64,000 nucleotides of DNA from NCBI GenBank assembly GCA_047967505.1, contig CM106540.1; one strand, written 5' to 3'. Shown here in pieces: positions 1 to 10,100 of this stretch (position 1 is its first letter; each line of letters starts with the position of its first letter). The stretch comes from Dipteris shenzhenensis (lineage: Eukaryota > Polypodiophyta > Polypodiopsida > Gleicheniales). The notes below the pieces were generated by a model. That model made no database searches. It had not been told where the DNA came from and saw nothing but the letters and a program-made list of their open reading frames with translations. The position numbers and the translations under genes are program-made.

Positions 1-1
1 C

Positions 2-391
2 AGACATGCATCAATTATGCAAATCAGTTATGAGAAAACACTCAAGGAAAGTGCAAGATACAGTGAAGCCTTAGTAGTCATCCTGGAGGTGTCCCTCACC
101 ATTGACGACCATTTGCCCAACCTCAGCTTCAATCCAAATCAATAGATAGATGCTCAAACAACAAGTCGCCTCTTTCAAAGGGCCATATCTCTTCAAGGGC
201 GTTATGTGTGTTTGTTTGAAGAAATGGTTGATACTGGCTTCTTAAAAACTAAGCAAGCAATCTACGGTGCTCGTGGATTATAAGGAAAAGATCGACAAGA
301 AGCTCGCTCCATCTATCACCGCCGCCATCTTTACCATACTCATTGGGTAAAGACAATCACATCACAACATCGTCAGCAGACCCAACCATAA
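2..391 (+). pseudogene. decayed protein-coding remnant, unrecognised
   Basis: One frame reads about 129 codons with only two internal stops (143-145 and 281-283) and protein-like composition, for example segments reading SLTIDDHLPNLSFNP and GRYVCLFEEMVDTGFLKTKQ. It ends at TAA 389-391 and continues off the left edge. I recognise no family. A remnant of a transposon ORF is the likeliest explanation, because nearly all coding debris here is of that kind, but a decayed host gene cannot be excluded. Confidence 0.35.
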
Positions 392-589
392 CCCGAGAAT
401 GGGTAATCAAATCGGTCCAGGGGAGTTGTTAACCGTGTGACAACAAGGGCCAAAAGTGCAGTCTAGCACAATAACTATGAGAGCATTGTGTGTGTAGAGT
501 AGCGGCAAAGCTCCGCTTGTAATATCTTGAGCTTGAAAGATGGTATGATAAAGCTTTTGCTCCCACACTTTGGGGTTTAGTGTTCAAGC

Positions 590-1260
590 TCACTATTGTG
601 TTCATGCGATTGATGTCCATTGTGTCCATGCTCTCTTACACTATCGTGCTCTAGCATGCCCTTACCCTTGCACTCTCTACCCTTGTACTCCCTCCTCCTC
701 CTCCTTCCTCCCCCTTCCTGCCTCCTCCTCCTCCTCCTCCTCCTCCTCCCTCCTCCTTCTCCTCCATCTCTCCTCCTCCTCCTCCTCCTCCCTCCTCCTC
801 CTCCTCCTCCTCCTCCTCCTTCCTCCCTCCTCCTCCCTCCTTCTCCTCCTCCTCCCTCCTCCTCCTCCTCCTCCTCCCTCCCTCCTCCTTAACCCTTATC
901 CCTCAAATCCGCAAAGGAGACTAGCTCTCCATTCCTCAACCTTGGACTCTTCTTAAACCCTACAACCCCCTCTGAACCTTGGAACTCCTAGTTAGCTCTC
1001 TCAACCCTATCCCCCTTTCAAACCCTGAAATCCCCTTGTTAACCCTTGAACTCCAGGAGGCGAGAGCCTCCATCAATCATTATAATCAAGCCCTCTTTCT
1101 CATTCACGTGCGCATGAGATCTGCTTTCCACGCTTTAGCCTACTCCTCTCACCGGAACACGACCCGAGGACCTATGCTACACTTGTGAACACCTATGCTA
1201 CAACGAGCAACGACACGACTATAGGTGACCAACACCCTCGGAACCTACACTTGGGTAAAA
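590..1260. repeat. dispersed repeat, copy A (CCT-rich core)
   Basis: This stretch matches 47690..48285 in the same orientation. Shared pieces in order are: a leader with TCCATGCT and TCTAGCATGC; a long CCT/TCC tract; AAGGAGACTAGCT; CTTGGAAC.CCTAGTTAGCT; CTCAACCCTATCC; and a 3' part with GAGGACCTATGCTACACTTG and ACTATAGGTGACCAACACCC. The copies are clearly diverged and differ most in the length of the simple-repeat core. It is probably part of an LTR or another interspersed element; no protein domain is seen. Confidence 0.75.
675..892. repeat. (TCC/CCT)n simple-sequence tract
   Basis: About 215 bp of nearly pure TCC/CCT on the plus strand with very few G residues. Open frames across it encode only poly-Ser, Leu and Pro and are not genes. 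The tract is the expanded core of dispersed repeat copy A; the core in copy B (about 47790-47930) is shorter and more interrupted. Confidence 0.9.
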
Positions 1261-3040
1261 TAGAGACAACCGAGAGGATTCGTGTTCTTACGAAGTTAAG
1301 CAAACCACATCATTTTGCTTCTGTCTTTTTGGCTTTTGACAAGAACATATTAGTGTCCTCGTTGTCATAAAGAAAGAATATTTTTGCAGAATAAATTTCA
1401 CTCATTCCATCCAGTTGTCGTTCTATTAATCTATATCACGAAGGCGCCCCTCGTAAGTACTCTCTCCTCATTGATCTAAACTCATGCACATCATAGCGAT
1501 GTCACACATCGATGTTTGTCATTCGTTCAATCGAGTGAAATAACTGAAGCAATCGATCGATCGCTTTCTACATGGTTGATCCAATCTCTTGCCTGCCAAT
1601 GTGGGGCTTAGAACCTTTTGGATGTTTTGGGTGTGGGTCTAGACTCCTCTTGCAACAGTATGAGAAGAATGAATCTTTGCAACAATAAGTAGGGAAGTTG
1701 CCTCTAAGATCAAAGAAATTACCCAAAGATGAAAAGAATTCGAATCTCGCCTAGTGCCATGCTAGTAGTGATTTTATTGACGTTAGACTACGATTACGAC
1801 TATTGACATTCATGTAATATGCCTATATCTTATCCATTCGCGAGACTCATTCTCGGTGCTCTTAATCTCAATGCCCACGGAAGAGCCCATTCCCTCGGGT
1901 TATAACTCTTTGGGGAGGGAAGTGTGCCGCCTCTCTTCCACACACTGTGTGGTTATAATAATTATATTATATATCAGTATATAAATATTTCTAATTGGTC
2001 GTTTTTTCAAAATCGCTTATTTTCAATATGAATTCTTACACTATTCCTCCCTTTTGATGCATGTTCTCGATGCGAGAGAGCAAAGAAATCCAAGTTAGAT
2101 GCAACATCAAAGGATGACGACACCTTTATCTGTATGGTTGTAGTCCAAGTGACAATATTGTATAGACTGCAATGAGGATCAGTTATGATCTCTTGTCAGC
2201 ATCGCCTTATTCACGTATTTGTTAGGATTTAACTTCCAAAATATGGACATCACCAAGTTAGTCATGAATCACCTACCCTGACATTTGCAAGGAGGATCGG
2301 GTCCTAACGGTGTCATGTCTCATGTCCATATTTTTACTCATTCGTTAGTAGTTAGGTGTTTAATAACGGGTCTCATGTCCATAATTTTACTTGTTTTTTT
2401 CCTTTAAAATTTAGGATTCAAGTTTAATTTCAAGTTAGTAATTACTTGCTCAACAACAGAAAGGCTCCGTGCCGCAAATCTAGTTTTATTACAACACAAG
2501 ACATTATTTCATATTTCTTTTAAAAAATAATTAGGAAATAAGGACATCACTCATTTCATAGAAAATCTATATAATGAGAGCAATGCAATAGCGGTTCACG
2601 AGAGTGATCAGGTTGGCTTAGAGGACCTCCCCGTGATGGCTAGCAGGGCTGGTTCAGCCCCACTAGCGGGAGAATTACTACGTCCCGTGTTGCTTTGGCT
2701 GCTGAAACTCAACCCTGCAACGCCAATCCTGCGGGCTTTGATCGAGGGGCTTGCTAGCACAACAGTCGAATGCCCAAGCACTACGATTGGGTGAAGCACT
2801 TTCAGCTTCCATCGCATTGGTGGACGAGTCTACCAAAATCCTCTGAAACGTCATAAATGTCCCTTTCACATCACCCAAAAGCCTTCATGGGAACTCGTTA
2901 CTGCCATGCTATATCGAGCATGGCAATGCAGAGATTTGAGCTGTGGGAGCTGGGTGGGGGAGGTCCTCTTAATGCATGGTGGAAGTCATCACGAAAAGAG
3001 CGTTGCTGAAAAAGTCCTCCTTTTGGGCACACGTTCTGTA
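1261..3040. other. intergenic, no gene recognised
   Basis: A-T-rich sequence without a persuasive ORF on either strand. Phrases such as TCATGTCCATA.TTTTACT recur around 2310-2400, which suggests a local degenerate repeat. The last few hundred bases are the presumed promoter and 5' leader region of the F-box gene. Confidence 0.6.
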
Positions 3041-3075
3041 GTGTATTACGTTATACGATTCATTTTTGTACAAAG

Positions 3076-3132
3076 ATGGAGATCTGGAGAACTACCCAAC
3101 GAGCAGCCAGCTCCCTCAGGAAGCAGCTATGA
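3076..3132 (+). promoter_or_regulatory. upstream ORF overlapping the F-box start codon
   Basis: An ATG at 3076 (A at -3, G at +4, a strong plant context) opens an 18-codon frame that ends at TGA 3130-3132. That stop overlaps the F-box ATG at 3129 in the form ATGA. If the transcript includes this leader, the main frame would be reached by leaky scanning or reinitiation. Whether the region is transcribed cannot be seen from sequence. Confidence 0.45.
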
Positions 3133-4319
3133 GCCTCCAGGACGAGCCGTCGGAGGAGGACTTGTTTCTACGAGCCCTCCCACACGATTTGCTCATGAGG
3201 GCTCTCTCATTCCTGCCTGTCCACAAATTGCTCCAGCTGCAAACCGTGTGCACATCTTCGCGACGTCTTTACCAATCTTGGCCTGCCGAGCTCGCTCCTC
3301 GCGAGACCTGGCTTGTTGTTCGGCGCAATTTCTACGCATACGAGATGGGCGACACCGAGCTCGTTGCGTTTTGTCCCACGCTACACAGATGGTGTCACCT
3401 TCCTCATTTTCTGTCGGACTCCCCCGTGATGGCAAGTGCTGGAGGCCTGGTTGTCTATGGAATCCCCGAAGGCCCGATTTTCTATGGAAAACCCGAAACC
3501 CACGACTTCGCTGTTTGCAATCTTCTCACGAAAGCCACGAAGACGATTTCAGGTCCGCAGAAGAAGCCTAACCGAAGAGAACCATCACCATTACTGACAG
3601 CGCTTGCCAATCCGGTGGCGGGTTTCTACCAGCTGATTCTGGTGTACGAAGGTGAGCCGCCTCGGCTGCTGCCGAAAGGTCAGATTATGAACGTGTATGA
3701 TTCAAGGACCCAGATTTGGGAGTTAAGGGAGCGTGATTCTGACGTACCAATTAGTGTAAATGTTGGAGATGATGATATGTTTGTGTTGGATAGGATTAAG
3801 GGTGAAATGCTTACATACAATTCTGAGCGCAGCATGTGGAGCTCTGTTAAAGCTCCTCTTCCCAATGATGATGGGAGAGCTCTAAACTTGCTTCTGGAAA
3901 CCATCCTCAAATGTAAGCGTCGAGTGCTGCTGCTTGGAGGGGCTTTGAAGAACAATGGGACGGTTGAATACCTTGCACTCTGGGAGTGGAAACCAATCAT
4001 TGGCCAGCCTGGGTTTGGAACCTGGTTTGAGTTAGCAAGGACACCTCCTCAGTATTGGGAACCGTATCAAACATTAAACGATCCTACGTGGATATGGAAT
4101 AGATTCCACTGTAGTGTCGCCGATGAGAATCTCTTCTGCATGGTTGGTGGGAAGGACGTGCAAGAGTCCCTGGACGACCTCGACAAGCCGGGCCACTACT
4201 GGCCTCCCCTTGCCTATGATCTCGATCGTGGCTACTGGCAACGGCTGCCTCTCTGTGGGGACGAGGCAGATTATATCGGAGTTATCTCGTACCAACCTTC
4301 GTGGAGTGTTGTGCCATAG
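3129..4319 (+). CDS. F-box protein with kelch-like C-terminal region
   Basis: Intronless frame of 396 residues. The first in-frame ATG is at 3129; the frame is open back to a TAG at 3039-3041, but no ATG lies in between. Residues about 15-55 form an F-box (LPHDLLMRALSFLPVHKLLQLQ..C..SRR), which in this family binds SKP1 within SCF ubiquitin ligases. The remaining about 340 residues should form the substrate-binding part. They contain kelch or galactose-oxidase-like strands, for example VYDSRTQIW, VLLLGGALKN followed by LALWEW, and FCMVGGKDV with a later YDLDRGYWQRLP. The length and layout fit the plant F-box/kelch family typified by Arabidopsis At5g15710. There are no internal stops and codon use looks normal, so it is likely functional. 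The substrate is unknown. Confidence 0.85.
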   Translation: MSLQDEPSEEDLFLRALPHDLLMRALSFLPVHKLLQLQTVCTSSRRLYQSWPAELAPRETWLVVRRNFYAYEMGDTELVAFCPTLHRWCHLPHFLSDSPVMASAGGLVVYGIPEGPIFYGKPETHDFAVCNLLTKATKTISGPQKKPNRREPSPLLTALANPVAGFYQLILVYEGEPPRLLPKGQIMNVYDSRTQIWELRERDSDVPISVNVGDDDMFVLDRIKGEMLTYNSERSMWSSVKAPLPNDDGRALNLLLETILKCKRRVLLLGGALKNNGTVEYLALWEWKPIIGQPGFGTWFELARTPPQYWEPYQTLNDPTWIWNRFHCSVADENLFCMVGGKDVQESLDDLDKPGHYWPPLAYDLDRGYWQRLPLCGDEADYIGVISYQPSWSVVP

Positions 4320-6060
4320 TGGTTTATGCATGTGGCCCTTCATGGACACTATTTATTAGCTTGCTGATGTGCTTAATAAACCACTATCTAAAGGGATAGC
4401 ACACATGTCTTTAAAGAGATCCACCGTTAGAGCTTCCAAACATGGATTGTAAAATTGTAGACTTAAGATAGTGGAATTCTAGATTTCAAATGATATATAG
4501 CCGTGGCCATGAAGTTCACATTTGGTTCCAAATAGATGGTGTCTTTTTTATGCCACTTCACAATTTAATTTTTTATTGTCTTGATGAATTATACACCCAG
4601 AGAGAATGTTTGTAGCTCCTTTGGTTGAGATCAATCGTTGGCATACTACATTGGTCGTCTCTCTATAAGTTCCATGCTGGTATTTCTTAGCAAATTCTTG
4701 CCATGTGGGACACCGAAGATCCTAAAGTGTTAAGGTATTGTCACGAGTGATCAAGCATTCAACATTAAGGTATTGTCACGAGTGATCAAGCATTCAAACA
4801 TTTCTTGAAATGTTGACACCTTATACTGATCATCTCTCTATAGGCTCCAAAGTCATTTCAATGCTTAGTTGTGATTAATATGTTCACATCAAACATACAT
4901 GCATTAGTTACAATCCAATTTTTAAATGCAACATAGATGTGACCCTTTGAATTTAAGAAGCTAGTCTAACGTTTGCATTTGTTACAATCAAGTTTTCAAA
5001 AACATGGATAGAACCCACCATGAGAATACATTGGGGTGAAACAAAAATCATGGAGCAAGCATCCCCAATTAGCTTACTAGGGGAAGGTAGTCTCCAAGAG
5101 ACAAACATTCTATTGAAGCACCAAAGGAATCTTGATTTGATTTCTGCTAAAAGTGTAGTACATTGTGAATTCCTAACCAATGAGATTACATTGGCAACAA
5201 AAGCATCTAAGGTCTCCTTAGTACATCGTGGGACAAATCGCTTTAAAAGTGTTAAAAGGACCCTAGAGGCCAACCATGCAAATGGAGCTTTCTTTGCTTC
5301 TCCAATACAAAATTCCTTGCTGGTGCTTAAGATAAAAGTTCATCTAAAGTGCAACCCCTTAGCATTCATTACGGTTCAATTTTGCAAGATTTAAGTTTCT
5401 TTTAAAAGAAATCCCACATCCCTACATGTGAGGCTTCTAAATCAACCCCTCTTCTCTAGAGGTGGGGTTAGAATTATGGTCCAATTTCACTCGGTTATGT
5501 ACCAAATTGCAAAATTTGAGGTATACTTCATTCGAAGGCACATGTGCTTTTCCACGTAGATATGTTGTACTTTTGCAAGCTACCCTTTCTTTTCAAACAT
5601 GAACTTCAAGATGTGGCCCTTCCACTCCCTCACTTGCTCTTGGATTAGCTTATTTGGATCTTTAGAAGATATCTTCATGACTATCTAGTCCCTTATGATG
5701 TAAGTGCATGAAATCCACGTTCCCAATGCATTTTTTGAGTTGTGTTCACAACATTACATGTCCATACAAGAATATTCCTCACTATGCTTGCATAGCTAGA
5801 AAAGTATAACGAGATGGATGGAGGTGTTTGCTCTCGGAGTGCGTCCGAAGAGGACAACAAAGCAAAGACGGACTATAGTGTTTTGATTCAAGGATTAGTT
5901 GAGGGACTATTAGTTGTGGAGAGGTGGTGAGGGTAAAAAAGAAGAGGGCAGCTACATGATTAAACAAAAGAGGACATGGAATTAAGGGCGAGAGTAGGAC
6001 TTGACAGGATAAGTGAAGGTAAAAAGCACTGTATTGGTTGTTTTTTTTTGGGGAGAAGAG
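4320..6060. other. intergenic, no gene recognised; short tandem duplication
   Basis: 3' flank of the F-box gene. A unit of about 36 bp (TTAAGGTATTGTCACGAGTG followed by ATCAAGCATTCAA) occurs twice in tandem at about 4730-4799. Overlapping open frames on both strands at 4953-5394 (106 and 124 codons) match no family I know and are not called as genes. Confidence 0.55.
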
Positions 6061-6064
6061 AGAA

Positions 6065-6079
6065 GGGGGGGGGGGGGGG
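6065..6079. repeat. poly-G tract (15 G)
   Basis: Uninterrupted run of 15 G directly upstream of the tRNA-derived SINE. It is a mononucleotide tract whose length is prone to slippage or sequencing error. Confidence 0.9.
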
Positions 6080-6105
6080 ACAATAAAATACAAGACAGCT
6101 CCCTT

Positions 6106-6320
6106 AATACTTTAAGTAGTAGTTGATCTAGTGCTCACACATGTAAGCCATGAGGTCGTGAGTTCAATTCCTAGTCTTGCGTAGCAAAGCTGGTGCGATA
6201 CCTTTGGGGATGTTTCATCGCTATCTTGATCAACGGCTGGAATTGCACCATCAGGCCCAAAAAAATGGGTTAAAATTGGGTGCCATTACTTGCGAAGCTC
6301 TGAATTCTAGACTCTTGAAG
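6106..6320 (+). mobile_element. tRNA-derived SINE (threonine-tRNA-like head)
   Basis: The first about 75 bases carry an RNA polymerase III internal promoter. The A-box-like element is TAGTTGATCTAGTG, and a good B box lies in GAGTTCAATTCC. Around them the order is as in a tRNA: a D-arm, then an anticodon region with TGTAA, then GGTCGTGAGTTCAATTCC, which resembles plant tRNA-Thr(TGT). A non-tRNA body follows (GCAAAGCTGGTGCGATACC through GGGTTAAAATTGGG). No acceptor-stem pairing remains, so it is not a functional tRNA gene. Both ends are approximate. Confidence 0.65.
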
Positions 6321-7080
6321 CTCCCATGATTCAATCAGTCCTTCATAAAAACTGTCCTAACGAACTTGTAGAGCACAAATTTCCAACGTTTCAGACAATC
6401 AAGCAAATGCATGTGTGCATTGAGATGACCATAGTAATCTCTAGTTTTCTGTTGCAAGAACACAAAAAACAGAAGAGGCAATTTTATATACACGACTTTC
6501 CTTTCAAATTATTTCCTCCTAGGGGCAAAGTGTCATGTTGTACCATTTTCTTCCCATGTTTTCTTAAATGGTATACCAGGAATGTAGTTTTAGGCAATAA
6601 AGTGCCACATACTTATTAGGATAACTTTACAATTTTTAGGCTCCAATAACATGGTACTTTTACCTAAGATTCATTTGGGCCCCTAAGGTCCTTTTGAAAA
6701 TGTCACATGGCATTTCCCACTATTACTACTGCAGGTTTTGTTACAAGATTCACATTACTCTCACTATGATCTTTCAGCTAGCTCTACATGACAAGCCTCT
6801 GTACTGAGCGATTTCAATAATTACCATCACCCTCAGGTTTGCAAACTCAAAAGTGAGATTTCTATTTTCAGTAATGTGAGCACAGCAAGCAACTTCTGAA
6901 GGCTTCCTCTTGTGAAGCACAAAAAAAATACAAGAGTCAGTGGTGTATCGAGATGGTGGGATCTGTAAGAGGTCCCATTCCATACCGTTGTTACGATTTC
7001 ATCACCAGATTCAATCAATTCTCAGACAAAGCTGATTATTTATGCTAGCTAGACCTGAAAAGCCCCCTCTAAAAATAATC
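6321..7080. other. 3' flank of the ACR12-like gene, no other gene seen
   Basis: This stretch lies downstream of the ACR12-like stop codon (gene on the minus strand) and should contain its 3' UTR and polyadenylation site. No other coding sequence is recognised. Confidence 0.5.
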
Positions 7081-7143
7081 TTAATAGCTGTCATCATCAG
7101 TTTCTGGCCTGCGAAGATGGTACCTTAAACAGTTGGTCAATAC
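7081..7143 (-). CDS. ACR12: ACR12-like exon 10 and stop
   Basis: 63 nt. The acceptor is ATTGCAG|GTATTG. It encodes [20 protein letters not shown] and ends at TAA (7081-7083). The C-terminus is strongly conserved in this family and fixes the gene's 3' end. Confidence 0.93.
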   Translation of the reverse strand, partial: VLTNCLRYHLRRPETDDDSY

Positions 7144-10100
7144 CTGCAATATGTGGAATATATGTCTAATTACAGCAATAACAAAACAATTTACCTGTAA
7201 ATTCCATGAGAACGTGAGCTTTTCAGAGAATAGCTCACGGAAAACATACCTCTCCCATTGATTTGCTGAGTGCTTGACCATGATAACTGACATGGAGTTT
7301 ATCCTTAGCAACCAGACCCTGTTCAGTGTATGTGATCATAAAGGAATCAATAACAAACAAGTTCAATGCATGTACCTCACAAGATTTCACGCCAAAAGCA
7401 GCACAAGTATTATTGGATCAAGGAAACGACACGAGATCATGAACGAACCTCTGTGTCAAGCTCTGCCGATTCAACACTAACGTTGATATCGTTGAGAATC
7501 TGAACAATGTCCGTCAACAAGCCAGGTTTATCTGCTGTTTCGATGTAGAGTAAACTGCATCAGTCCCAACACAAAGTTCAGGCCTTCTATAACTGTCCCA
7601 ATCAAAGAAGAATCAAACTGGTCAACAGGTCAATACAAGACTTGGCTCAAACAGATAACAGGTATAAACTAGTCAGTCATACTTGTTTGCATTTCACTGT
7701 CAGCCAACCTCATGATATTGATAGAGTGAAGGTATTGAGATGCAATGTCACTATCTCTGTCAATGTGTTCATACATTATTACTGTAGAACTGACACATGA
7801 CATTAAGGGAGGGGTTATGTATATGATGTTATTTTCTCATCATGTAATAGTGTAACATAGTTTGCTGCAGGCTGGTGTCTATTATACGCGCACTTCTCTC
7901 CTGCCTCTGTTTTATCATGGCAGTAAAACAGTTACCACCTTCCCTTGGCTGGAGCTCATCATTCAACTACAGTTTGGCAAGAACTCCTGAGATGTTTTGT
8001 GTGGTTTGCTCGAGCCTGTCAATTTTTTTAAAAAAAGACTTGCATTCTTTGTTAAGATCCTTTTGTCATTGCAAAGAGTCTTCTGTTCATTTGCTGTGAG
8101 AAGAGAACGAAAGAAAGAAAGGTCTATTGACGTCTGCAACAGGCCAAAAAGACCTTTGAGAAAGCACTTTTAAAATAGGAAAACCAATGGTTCATCATTT
8201 TGTCTTTTTCATTGACGGTAACAAGAAAAAACAAGAATTTATTTCACAAGTTTGAAACAACACACATTTTAGAAATTTGAGTTGAAGTGTTCCTAGAGCA
8301 TAAAGCAGGTAGAAGTATCAGAGGCTTTGAGAACTGACAAAGGCAGTGAACGCAGTTCTAATGAAATTCTGTTGGTTTTGTAGATGCAATGGAACCACGA
8401 GACAATGAACATGGCTATACATGTCACAGTGGAATCATAATCACCAGACACATCTTGAACCTTGAAGTGTTCTAGAGTTTCAAACGTGCTGCATTGGGAA
8501 CGAGTTTGAAAAAAAGCATCTTATGTCGCATCGGCCCAAAAATGCTCATTGCTGAGGGCGTGAGACTTAGTGGAGGCCCACAGTCTGCCCAAGAATTCAT
8601 TCCAATGGTTCACGTGACAAGTTTGAGAAGCAGATTTTGGGGGAAAAAAGGGGGGGGGAGTATGGCCGCAGAAGGACAACATGTTTGTCAGCCAAGAAAA
8701 GTATGCTAAAAGCTTACTGAAAGGTTTCACATGCGAAACAGCAAGTCACTTTTAGAATGCATGGAAACAAGGCTGAAATTGGAGGCTGATTTGGAGCAGC
8801 AAGATGTGGATGTCAATCCCTATAGGAGGAGAGTAGACAGTAACATTTATTTGATAAATACTAGGCCAACTATTTCTTATGTTGTCCATTGTGTCAATCC
8901 CAAAGCCAGCCACTAGAAGATAGTCAAGGAGATCCTCAGGTACATCATTGTAATATGCATTTCGGGACCTTTTATGGAAAATCCAAAACCTACAGCTGCA
9001 AGGGAATTGTGACAGTGATTCGGCAAGTAGCAAGTCTGGGAAATCCACCACTGGATACTCTTTTTCACAATGCAGAGGGAGTATTTTGGGTGAACAAAAA
9101 GCAGCACACAAGTGCTCTTTCTTCCACAAAACCAAATATATGGTCATGACTGCAGCAGCGTGTGCAGCACACAAGTGCTCTTTCTTCCAGCTATCTCACT
9201 TCAAAGATTGTTTGGTAATTTTGGCATAACATGGCAAGTTTGCACACCCATTGGCTGTGATAATCAGTCTTGCATTGTTTTGGCCAAGAACCTATGGATC
9301 ATGCTAGAACCAAGCACAATGACTGCTTCATCAGAGAAGTGAATGATGCATGGGTCACTTGACCTATTGTTGACGATCCACGACATTTCCACCAATCCAA
9401 TACCAAAGGAGTTGTTCTTTCTTTCCAAGCATCTCCCTCTTAAGTAGTCTCAATATCTTTGAGTCTCCATGGCATTACAACCATTTTGCATTATGGCAAG
9501 GAATGTTGGAATAATGCCATCGTCAGTTGTAGTCATTTTGTTGTGTGTGTGTCAAACAATAGGTTACTTTTGTAACTACTGTTCAAGGTCCTAAAGAAAC
9601 GTGTGGTTTAGAATATGATGTCAACTGAGCTCAGGTTTTCTATATGTAACAAAAATTTTGAATCATATATGTATCAAGTGTCGCTCTAGGATTTAATCTT
9701 GGATAGGGTTTCTTACGAGCCCTACCTTTGTATGTATTTTCAAGCATATGCAATTCATTTCAACTTCGCTCTTCAACTATGTGCTCTCCTCTCTTTATTT
9801 CCCTTCACACCTCCTCATCACACTACCTCATCATTGTCGATCATGAAATGGAAAGACTAGCTAAGCTACTTGTGTAAAGGCTCATCAATGTTAATTCTCC
9901 ATCATGGGCTGGATAAAGTGGACAAAGTGAATAAAGTAAAATACATTGTCAGATTTGCTGTTATCTGCAATGATATTCACTAGGTATAGACCGATTTGGG
10001 ATTTTCTTGCATTTGCCCTTTGATTTGGTTATTCTGCCTCAACAAATTTTGGGTCTTTTACCCCCTGTGCACTCCACTTGGCACTGGGAAGTTGCATCAC

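Noticed and set aside
570-956. 128- and 90-codon ORFs across the CCT tract
   Set aside because: They encode only Ser/Leu/Pro runs produced by the simple repeat; no codon bias or domain.
2906-3571. 221-codon ORF overlapping the F-box gene
   Set aside because: It is an alternative frame of the conserved F-box coding sequence and has no domain of its own.
6106-6185. Functional tRNA gene
   Set aside because: A and B boxes are present, but acceptor-stem pairing is lost and an unrelated body follows, so it is called a SINE.
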